Notes under the pieces: model-generated
Databases searched by the model: none
What the model saw: the letters and a program-made list of their open reading frames with translations, nothing else
What the model was told of the DNA's origin: nothing
Translations under genes and position numbers: made by a program
Assembly (NCBI RefSeq): GCF_000208865.1
Contig: NC_018396.1
Span: forward strand, 2,628,630-2,692,629
Direction: 5' to 3'
Length of the DNA: 64,000 bases
DNA from: Neospora caninum Liverpool
Taxonomy: Eukaryota > Apicomplexa > Conoidasida > Eucoccidiorida > Sarcocystidae
In this document: one piece after another, positions 21,501 to 31,640 of the stretch
Numbering within the stretch: the stretch's first letter is position 1
How the letters are laid out: each line of letters begins with the position of its first letter

Positions 21501-22434
21501 GAGAAATTAGGTAGGCACACACACCCACGAGGCTCCCTCGATCGGAAAAACGGAGAATCTGAGTCGCTGACGTCTTGGGCGCTCGAGGAACTTCTTCACC
21601 TTATTTACTCACTCTTCCCGTCCAGGCGTGCATCTGCGCTGTTGCTTTCCTTGCGGTTTGTCTCCGTCGCCGCAGTTGACGATTTTTCGCCCTTCAGCGA
21701 GGTATGACCCATCGACTGCATGCACAACGGCAACCGCAGGCTATTTTCCGGTCAAAAACTCCACTTTCCGTTGTCTTTTCTCTTTCGTTCCTCTCCGTGT
21801 CCTGTGTGCGTTTCAGGGGGTTTACCCACGGACATACCGGGTTCGCCGTTTCCCTCTCGATTCGCTTTTTTTGCGCGCGTTTTCTTTTTGGCTGCAACGC
21901 CTCGCCAACGAAGCTGTGCATGCGGTTGTCCTCTTGACAAGCGAGGCTGACCGTTTGCTCCCCCGTCCGATTTGAATTCCCTGGAACTGTTCAGCGTTCC
22001 GCAGTTTATCAAGGTTGAATCGCCCGCGAAACCCGAAGAGAAACGACTGGGCTCGCCCACCGAGGAGAAAAAGGCCGTTGCGGCAACTGACGACTTCAGG
22101 AGGCCGCTCGACCTCTGGACAGAAGGCCACCGGCGGGGTCTGACGACCTCAGCTCTTCTGCTCGTGGACTTCATCTCGGATGAGAGCTTCTAGCGGCAAC
22201 TTTCGCGGGGTTCCCGTGCAGAGAGGCGTCCAGAGGCTGACATGTCTGTTTGTGCTTTCCCGCGGGTGTGGTCTGTGAATCGATGCTCACGTCACAGCTT
22301 TTCTGCCGCTAACGACCGGATGTCTGCATGTATTTCCAGCATTTTTTCTGCGGTGTGAAAGGAGCGCGCTCCCAATCAGGGGTTCGCTGATATCCTGGCC
22401 TCTCTCTGCGGTGTCGTCCCTTTCTGCTTCAACG
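18562..22434. other. 3.9 kb without a defensible gene
   Basis: Only short or compositionally odd frames are present. It should hold the 3' UTR of the preceding gene and the promoter of the MPP6 gene. One open stretch after a good acceptor (TTGTCTTCAG| near 20143, open to 20401, LTILETLNADMW onwards) and the fragments near 21.6-22.2 kb could be exons, but I found no homology and no consistent gene model. Confidence 0.4.
21676..22193 (+). other. Candidate short exons of unknown gene
   Basis: Splice-like signals cluster here: acceptor GTCGCCGCAG| near 21675, donor GCGAG|GTATGA at 21701/21702, and acceptor TGCGTTTCAG| near 21815 after a long pyrimidine tract. An open frame (VPQFIKVESPAKPEEKR to LLVDFISDESF) ends at 22193. 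No join that I tried gives a convincing protein. It might be the end of a small unrecognised gene or 5' non-coding exons of the next gene. Confidence 0.2.
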
Positions 22435-23457
22435 ATGAAGGCAAAGACCCAAGAGCGGCGCACAGGCGCCTCGCGCAGCCCCTCGGCTGAAGACAAAGGC
22501 AAAGTCCTCTCCGAGAACATTCGACGCCTGCGGTTTATGCAAGGCAAAAACGCGTCGGGCCAGAACGCGTCGGGGACTCAAGGCGCGCCGTCTCAACGCC
22601 TCTTTCACCAGCATCAGCTGCGCCTACTCCAGCAGCAGCAGAAACAGCTTTACCAGCTGCAAAAGTCACAAGAGAGCGGAAACAAAGACAAACGGGAAGG
22701 CGCGTCCCCCGCCGCCGAGCCGCGTACGGACCCAAACGCTCCCGCCTCGGATTCGGCCTCCTCAGCGGCGTCTTCCTCAGCTTCTTCCGCAGCTGTTGCG
22801 CGGCAGCGAGAAGAGGAGAAGCGACGGCAAATCGAGCAAGTGAACGAACTGAGGAAGCACTGGTACGCTCCGGGGTGGGAATGTGCGGAAGACATCTATG
22901 AGCTCCAGCAGGAAGAGGACATGGAGATGCAACTGCACATCGGCCATCCTTCTGTCGAAGCCAAACGGCAAGCTGCCGCCCTGGTGGTCAGCAGGTACCG
23001 TCGAGTTTTCCAGACCCGAAGCTCTGAGTTGGTGCACTCCTCTCGGGAAGGGGTGCGGTTCGCGCAATCGTCTCCACCGATAGACACTTCTGGGTCGCGA
23101 GCGTACACCACGAGGCTTGGCTAACTCCCTCGCCTTGGATGCATGCATCTGTTTATGTATAGAAACAGGGTGCACATGCAGATTTGCGAATGAGGAGTCC
23201 GTGCGCTCATCGCTACTCCTCAACGCAAAAACCCGTTGCATCGGCGTCGAGTTCTCTGCTCCGAGCCGTGGCCGTTGACTGTCGTTCGTGCGGTGTCTCT
23301 TTATAGGCGAGCGTACGGCGGAGTGAATCCCTTTGTGGAGGCGAACATGCGGCGAATCGAGAAGAAGGCTCTCCATCTCGAGAGACGCCAGGAAGAAGAG
23401 AAAGAAGCCAAACGGTGGCAAGCCGTCCACTGCGGAAGACAGAACATCCCTCTCTGA
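22435..23457 (+). CDS. MPP6: MPP6-family nuclear exosome cofactor
   Basis: Two exons, 22435-22994 and 23307-23457. The donor is CAGCAG|GTACCG and the acceptor TCTTTATAG|; AG|G forms an Arg codon across the join. The product is 236 residues. MPP6 (M-phase phosphoprotein 6, yeast Mpp6) binds the nuclear RNA exosome and helps recruit the Mtr4 helicase, in rRNA maturation and decay of nuclear transcripts. The family signatures are present in order: LSENIRRLRFMQGK near the N-terminus, HWYAPGWE in the middle, and GGVNPFVEANMRRIEKK after the splice, matching the family's F-x-x-F-N-P-x-V-E element. The human protein is about 160 residues; the surplus is a Gln-rich (LLQQQQKQL) and Ala/Ser-rich insertion between the first two motifs, typical of coccidian proteins. 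The C-terminal segment is basic. It is transcribed toward the DNA-PKcs-like gene. Confidence 0.8.
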
Positions 23458-24637
23458 CGAAGCAGGAAAGACATCCCGCGTTAAAGAAAACAGTTCAGGT
23501 TACCTTCTCGTCGACCGAAATACGCAGAGAGACGGCGAGAAGGCGACGCACACGGCTTTCCGTGCGTTCTCGACAGGTGCTTTTTTTCTATCGTCCGTCT
23601 GTCTTGTTTGCTCGATTCTCTCACCCTTTGTTTCACACACATCCGCGTCTCTGTCTCGCCTCCCTCTCTCCAGGAGAGGGGCGCTGACAGCAGGCACGCT
23701 TCAGATTCGCCTCTCCGGAACCGCGCCGCATTTTGTGGAACAACAAAAGGAGTGAAAACTCTTCCCCCGTGGCTCTGACAGGTGCGAATTCCTCGCGGCG
23801 CACGCCGACGACCTCGCGGGGATCACTGGACACGTCTACCCGGCGTTTCCTGGTTGCAGGTGTCGCCTTGTCTCCGTCCATCACCCTGCAGACGTTTGTC
23901 GCGAAACCGGTTGCAATCGGTTCCGGACTTCCCGGCACACGCTGAAGTCACGTTTCTCCGCGCTGTGCATTGAGGGCGTTTTGATCCTGGAACTCACGTG
24001 AACACCGACACTTTGAGCACAGACCACGAGCAGCTATTCGCTGTACGCGCAGCACATTCCTGAAGCGTGGCAGGCGACAGCCGGCGGTGACTCCTGCGAT
24101 GCTGACGGGATGTTTCCCCTTGCTAGAGTGACGGGCTTGCGGGGGTGCGGGGCCGCACACACGTGTAGAAAAGAAACGTTTCGCGGCGGCGGCTGACCGC
24201 AGAAGAGCAGCGTCTCTCCGAGACGAGAGACGCATGTGCGTTCTGCTGACGCGGAAGACACGCGGGGCAGAACGAGAGCTCAGAGAATCCCGGCGAGCGT
24301 CTTAGTGAACATGGAGAAGATGAAACGTCGCGAGACAAGGGAAACGCCGATAGTGGAAGGAAACGGAGGGAAACACAGCAGGACAGACAGCAGAGCGGCG
24401 ACTGGTTGTTGACCGTTGAGCGAGTTTTTCAAAGAAACGAGAAATGTTCAAAAAGACTGAGATAGCCGGCGCCCACACAGAGAGACAAGCAACGAAGAGA
24501 GAGGAGACGTTTCGGCGTTGGAAGCCGCATTTCCAAACGGGAAGGTGAAAGGGAAAAGGACTCCGAAACACCAGCGATCGGACCGTGAGCCTCTCTCGCG
24601 CTTGCAGACGCTTCAAACACAGATGGGCCAGGTGACC
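23458..24637. other. Convergent intergenic region
   Basis: About 1.2 kb between two genes transcribed toward each other, so it should contain both 3' UTRs. Open frames here are short, and I see no further gene, RNA or repeat. Confidence 0.5.
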
Positions 24638-26053
24638 CTAGATGAAGGGAAGAGAGCCGCTCCAAGCACGGCCGAGGACATTCGGGTCCACAGCCAGATC
24701 AAGGAGACAAACCGCCTGTTCTTCTGGACTAAGACACGGACTGTGCGATTGAGCCTCCCCAGTCGTTGTTTCCGCCTCTCTCTCCCTCGGCGTCGGCGCC
24801 TTCAGGCGGTCTTTCCCGTCCCCGGCTTCTTGTGGTTTTTCTGGATCTCGATATCCGCGCTGTGGTATTCGAGTGCCGCCCTCGCGGAGACGTCCTTCCT
24901 CCGCCGCCTGTGCTCGCTCGCGGGTCGTGGGAAAAGACAGAAAAAATCGAGGTCGGAGCGGCTCGGCTCCTGAGAGGATTCCCGAAAGCGGCGACGTTTG
25001 ATCTGCCACTGCGGCGCGTACGTACACCTGAGAAGACAGCCCGGCAAGGCCAATGAACAGCGCGAGAAGGCATCCCAGGAAACGGGAATTGAGACAAAAG
25101 GAAACGGACCAGAAACCGAATGGACCAAGCGCACAGGCTGAGAGAAGGAAGAAAGAGAAGGCGTGCGGGCTCCTGGCCAAGAGACTGCGAGAGGTGAGTG
25201 TGGCTGCTTGCTGGAGGGTGGTTAGAAAACATAACCAGACGGGGCGCGAGGCGAACCTGGTCTGCATGGAAACAACTGCCACGTGGGGGCAAAACACACG
25301 CTGACACAATTTTTGCTTTCGTGATCTCCTTTTGCCTCTCGCTCTGCCCAGCCTTACATGGACGTGGGTTCGAAGCTGGTCGCGGAGAATCGCGCACGGA
25401 TGCTCTCCACGAAGTTTTCGCCGCATGATCCAAACGCGGCGCTCCGCGACTGCCTCAACTGTTCCTCTCTCTCCAGCGTCCTCTGCATCCTGTTCCTCTC
25501 CTTCGGTTTCCGTTTCCTGGTCGCCAGGAACAACCGCCTCCCTCTTCTCGTTGTCACTGTCGTCCTCCACTCTCGCCCCGTCCCGGCTCTCACGCGTTGG
25601 TGTTTCCACATCGCTCTCGTCCTCGCTTTCTTCCGAATGCTCCTCATGCATTTTGCTCTTCAAACGACGGGGCGCATGCCGTGGTACGCGTCGGCTGTTT
25701 TTGAACCATCCGCGATGGAGAGAAAAATCGCAGGCTGCGTCGGCGAGGCTCTCCCGACTCGACCGCGTTCCAGAAGTCGCTTCGACAGAGCCGGAGAGAG
25801 AAAACGTACCGCTCAGAGGTCGACGAGATGCCTGGCATGTCCGTTCCTTTTCTTCTCTCCCTTCGCTCTGTCCTCTATGTGCTGCCGGGGCTTCGTCTGT
25901 CGTCTCCTTTCTGTCCCCGGCGGGTCCCTCACTGACGCTTCGCGTCGTCCCTTCTGTATCGGCCGTGTGCTTCGCGCCTCGGGCGATCGTGCGAGGAGAA
26001 AGGCGTTTCGGGTTTTTCTGCACGTCGCCCAGCCGAACGCGCGATTCCGCCGC
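24638..26053 (-). other. Last two exons: post-kinase region and FATC domain
   Basis: Exon 20 (26053-25358) begins AAESRVRLGD. It runs through a charged Glu/Ser-rich insertion and reaches AERRVWIMRRKLRGEHP, which corresponds to the Arg/Lys-rich helix before FATC in DNA-PKcs. Exon 21 (25027-24638) starts VYVRAAVAD, has another charged insertion, and ends with the FATC helix EEQAVCLLDLAVDPNVLGRA and WSGSLPFI. FATC is needed for kinase activity in this family. DPN-x-LGR-x-W is the DNA-PKcs version; the last residues lack the usual W-x-P-W-M. The insertions separate elements that are adjacent in animals. Confidence 0.85.
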
Positions 26054-29000
26054 CTGAAACCCAAGGCAACGACGTCGAAACGAAACGAAAAAATGGGGAC
26101 AGTGTTACGTGAGAGATCTCAGAGCGAAGATCGAGTCGCTGAAAAACCCACCAATCGACCTAGGAGCGAGTGACCATCTTCCATCACGGCGACCAACCTT
26201 TTACACAAGGAAACCAACTTGTGTTGTGGATACACTTTGCATTTCTCTCTCTTCAGCTGTCTCTATCTGCACACAGGTGTGGACGAAGTTACCTATACGC
26301 ATCATCTGGCGACTTTCTAGATAGGGATATTGAGGCGTGTTTGCCCCTCTTTGTCAAGCGACGGCTCGATCCCGTGTCTGCGTGCACACTGGCATGGAGA
26401 TGTACACGCATGATGAACACGACGGGGGCAGGCTAGATGCACCAAACGTACGTAGTCAAGCTCGGTTTCTGCCTCTCTACCGATACGTGAAAAGGCCTAC
26501 AAAACAATGCATATACCCCTCCACACCGACACGAACAGGCACAGATACACACGCAGATATATACACATATACATATATATCTGAAATACATCTGTACAAT
26601 TATAAAACGCTCTCTCTCTCTCTATATATATATATAGATATATAGATATAATGATGGGAGCGTTTTGGGTGTCTGTGCGTTCGTTTATCCTTACTTGATG
26701 CCATTCTAGAAGAGGGTTCCTGAGAAGCACGGTGCCGAGAGCCTCGAGGGCGAACGTGGCTGTGCGGACTTCGCGCAGGGCATGCGCGAGTGCAGCGCCG
26801 AAGTCTCCGAGCGCGCCTTTGACGCATCCGTTCAGGGGCGTCCAGTTCGGGATGTGCCCGCGTCTGTCTCGCGGGGGGACCGAGAGGAAGTTGAAGAGGT
26901 ACGAGGCAGCGCCCGGCGGGGCGACTGCGTGGAGCAGCGCAGGGGAGAGACGGAACGGAACCAGATCGGGGACCGGAAGATCCGTTACCGCGGAGTCAAA
27001 CGCGTACCCGAAGTCGATCTGGATAAGCTGAGGCAACCAGAGATGATAGCCAGAGCTTTACTTAAATATTTTAAAATTGTAAAAATATTAAAAAATATCT
27101 ATTATTGTATTTTTTATAAATATAATTTATAATTTTTTTTGTCTATATAAAGTAGAAGATCAGAAAACCAGAGATAGACAGACCCCAGACAGAAAACGAG
27201 AGAGAAAACGAGACAGAAGACAAGAGAGACAGAGGACGAGGTACGGATACGGAGATGGAGACACAGCGCAGCATGAAGAGACTTTGAGAGAGAAGGAGAA
27301 GGAGATATGAGAGGAGAGGATGGTAGGCTCGTCGGCATGGACAGAGGCAGAAGGAAAGCGAAGACACAGACCCACGGGCACAACAGGAGGATGCAGAACG
27401 GCACATCCGAGAGACGCGAAAGCCGACGGGGAGGCCGTGGCAAAAAGGGGAAAAGCGGCCGCTATAGGAAATCTACGGCCACAGGCGCAGAATTCCCCCA
27501 GACGGCACAAAACGGAGACACGGGGTGGGAGGCAACGTGGGAAGGCCCCAAGACGTTGTTGAAGAGGGTGCGCACGACCGACGAGGAAGTTAGAGACAAA
27601 CAGTGCCGCGAGCAAGTGCGATTTCGATCGTTGTCGGTTCATCCCCAGACTTTTAGCTCCACAGTCCTGTGTCCCGGGTTCCGATTCCTATATAGGCTCG
27701 ACTGAGCCCTGGATGAACGATGGTATCTGTTCCGTGATATCCTTTGAGTCGTCTTCCTTTCCCTCGCCCCTCTTTCTTTCGGTTCTTTGCACTTCCGTCT
27801 CTCCTGTTCCCGTTCGTTTGCTTCTCCCTGTTTCTTACTTCCCCGCAACTGAAATCGAGGAGCCAGTTTTCCAGGTGTCGGTCGCCGATGCCAAGGATGT
27901 AGCCGGCCGCGCTTCCGGCGGCGAGGCCAGCAGCAAATTTTCCTCGAAGAAGAAAAAACTCTGAGGCAGTTCCTGCGAGGGCTGCGAGACAGGCCGTGAG
28001 CGCATGGCAAGGTGGAACGAAACTGTGAAATCGTTCGGAATCCTTCAGAGCAGACTGCGCAAAAGGCCTCGCCCTACTGGTCACGCCGGCGCCAGCAGGG
28101 GTGTCTGAGAGCTGCACGCAGTCGAGAAACACAGCCTCAATCACCGACGCCGGCTGTCGATACACGTCAGCCCACAGTTGGGCGATCGGCGAGGCGTCCA
28201 GGGTCGCCTCGTCTTGAGGATTTTCTCTGTCGTGGAGAAACGCGGTTTCTTCGGTTTTTTCGCGGGGCGCGTGATTCGCGCATGCATCGCCTTTCGCGCA
28301 CGCTTCTCGGGAGGCGTCCGGCGAGCCGTGGATGCCTCGTAACTGCACGTCCTTCGCTGACGCCGCCTCCGCCTCCGACGTGTTGTTCCGGTCTTTGGCG
28401 CTTCGTGGCGAGCGATCCTCGTCGCATTTGCCGTCTGCATCCCGTTCCGGCCTCTTTCTGCTTGACGGCTTCTCCTCGTCCGATTCCTCCTCGCACGTCC
28501 GCTTCTCGTATGGGCCTCGCAGCCGTTTTGCTGTTCTCCGGATCCGTCCCGTCTCCTCGCCGAACGGCCGCTCTCCTGGCGCATCCCCTCGCTCCGTCTC
28601 CCGACCTCCTCGTTGGCGTGCAGTCTCTCGCGTGCGGCTCTCTCGCGCCTCAGCATCGCGCGCAAGGCCGTCGAGAAAGCGGCGAAAGCGTCTTGAGGCG
28701 GCGGCGAGTTGGAGACACGGGCGAGGCCGGCTCGGCCTTTCTCGGTCGCCTTCTGCCGCGAGGAAGGCAGCGGAAAACGCCTCGACGACGTGCTTGAGTG
28801 TCCGCGTGCAGGAGATCCACTCCAGCAGCCCGTGGCGAACCGAGAGCGGGACGACGGCGTAGGTGCGCAAGAGAGAGAACGGCGAGGCCGCGCATGGAGA
28901 GACGGTGGCAGGAGAGACGAGAGAAGCGGACGGAGGGGAGCGAGAGACAGCCGGCGAAGCGGAGACAGGTGAGGGGGGGGAGGCGAGGTCCGGAGCGAGA

Positions 29001-31606
29001 CGGGAAGTGAGAGCCTGCGGCGGAGGCAAGAGGAAAGAAGAAAACAAAACAGGACGGGAAACCTCATTTTGAACGAGAAGTCGAGAGGAGGAGAGGAACA
29101 CGTCAGCAAACAGGAAGAACCCGACGCGAGACAAGTGCCGCCGTGGCAAAAGGCGCTCGCGGAGGAGCGCCGGGAGGGAGAAGGAGAAAGAGAAGACTCC
29201 GGTCAAGAGGAACACGAAAGAGACGAAAACACGAAACGGCTACGCATCTGGAGAGAGGGGAGACGCTAAACGAAGAGCTCGAGGCGTCAAAAGGCGCTGC
29301 TGGCCTCGCGAAACAGCCGGCACGTTTCGCAGTGGAGACAGCGAACGCTGCCAAAAGCTGCATGGCAGAGAGGTTCAGCCAACCACAGAGCTGCACGTGT
29401 GTTCAAGCGCGAATACGCAGGACCACAAAAATGAAAAACAAATACATCGTGCGTGTTTGCCTACCTGCTGGGACACAGCTGAAAAAGCAAACACATCTAC
29501 ATCTACGTGTACATTTTTACATACATGCAGACGGATGTTTAGGTACGTATTCCTGTTTGCTTGTTTCATTGCAAAATCGCTTTCGAGAAGATGTGTATAT
29601 GAGCCAACGTGTTTGTGGCTTTCTGCGGTTTCGAGTTGAGGTGCTCGAGAAGGCGCAGAGAGAGTTTACCAGGCATTTGAGAGATCGAAGGAGAGACTGG
29701 ACTCGGAGGTCCACGCGCAGATCTTCTCCACTTTTGCACAGGAAGCGAAACATTTTCCCGTTGGAGCCGAGAATCGAAAGGCGACACGGACTTTGCTTGG
29801 AGCGAAGAACAAAAACCTGCAAAGCCAGCGCCACAGAGAAGCGAGAAAAGCGCCCGCTGAGTTTCAAGACTCTGTCTCTTTCTCCGCCTCCGTGCCTCTC
29901 TCTCTTTCAACAGCGTTCTGAACCACTGATAAGGCCCACATCTCTTCATTGTCTCCTCTGTCCCTTTCTCTTTTCTCGCCGCCGGTTTCCGTCCATGGAG
30001 GCCAGGATCGTTCCTTCTCTCCACCGTGATCTCATGAATGGAACGGAACAATCTGGAATGCAAGGACAGTTTTACTAACGCGTTGAAGAACAAAGTAGGT
30101 CCAAACCGCGCAAGAAGGAAAAATATGGATTGTTCTGTGCACCAGAGCCGGTACTTGAGCATCTATTTCTGACTCTAGGTTCCCGACAAAATCCTTTCTC
30201 ATTTTGCCTTCTTCGGGACTCTTCTGCCGGCGCCTGCTCACTTCCGGGAGGAAATTAACGACGGAGACTGTCTCCTCGACTCGCCGCTCGCCTGCCGCGC
30301 CTGCGAACTGCCCCGGCACCGCGAGGGAGAATCGCGAAGTCGGTGGAAGAGCGCGGGGAGCGACAAACGAGGAACCTGGAGGAGAGGCGCCGAGGGTCAG
30401 GCGGGCAGCTGGAGAAGGCGAGGAGGACGAAGAATAATCGTGCAGAAGCGCGGACGGAGAAGGAGTGACGACCGGGTCCGAGGCCGCCGGCGAGGGCGAC
30501 CAGGAGAGACCGCTGAGGCCGAGGCTGTGTCCGTCGTATCTGCGAGAGGGAGCAAGAAGAGATAGCAAGAGACACAGTGACACAGAATAAGTGAAGACAG
30601 ACGGAGTCTCGGCGCTAATGCATTGTTTCCCCGGCGATTTTCGGGCGCCGCGGGGCTGGCACCAGCCGTCGCGTCCGGCGCTTTGTCACATTTTGAAAAG
30701 CCAGAGAGCGCAAAGCACGGCCCCGTCGTCTCTGCGATTTGCTCCTCTCCTTCGTGCATGCGCTTTGGCCTTTTCGATTCTTGAGATCCAAGCGTCAATC
30801 TTTTTCCCCGCTCGCCTTCCAGGCGCAGAAAACCTCCAACTCGCGCGTGTCTGGTAAAACCACGGCCGGCCTCTCCCGTCCTCAGAGGCCCTCGCGACAG
30901 ACCTCGGGAGATTCTAGCAGTGCGAGCGGAGTGTATGGACAGCCGAGTTATGAGACACAGACAACCAAGGTTTTCATGCGTGCGTACACGCCCATCACTC
31001 CCCTGTTCTTGAACAAGAGTCAGTTGGCGCCGCATGGATGGGTCGGCGATGTTTTCGTTCGGTGTCTTCACCTACTCATCTAGCCAGATGCACAAGTCAC
31101 GCAGACGCTCCGACACGCCCCCGGCGCGGCGTCGCCGTTTCGATTCCGCCGAATCCAAAGAAGAGAAGACGGCGCTCTGCGCCTCGTCGACCGCCCGCCG
31201 CAAGCTGGAAAAGAACCGCTGGAGCTGCGCGAGGGGAAAACTCTCCAACTGGGAAATCGAAAGCTCGAAAAAAGTTCTCGAAGCAACACCTGCCGGGGAA
31301 GCGGAAGGAGAGGAAGGTGACGAGGGGAGAAAAGATGAAGATGAAGAGGATGACCCAGACGAAGAGGAGGATGCAGGTGCGCGCGACGGAAACCCGGAGG
31401 TGGGCGTAGAAGCCTCAGGTTGCTGAGGAATGCTGAGGAGGCTCAGAATCGTCTGACCAGACGCAGACACAGAGACAACGGCCAGAGAGTTGCGAGAAGC
31501 GGATGCTCTGCATGTCCAGGTTCCTCCGAAGCATCCGTCACCACCCATCACACCGACAAACTTCGATACGCATATCTGCTGCCATGTAGATGCATGCTCC
31601 GTCAAC

Positions 31607-31640
<34 letters not shown>

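Noticed and set aside
27151..27642. Minus-strand open frames within intron 18
   Set aside because: Cys/Ser/Leu-rich simple sequence. The exons on either side join the catalytic loop directly to the DFG motif in phase.
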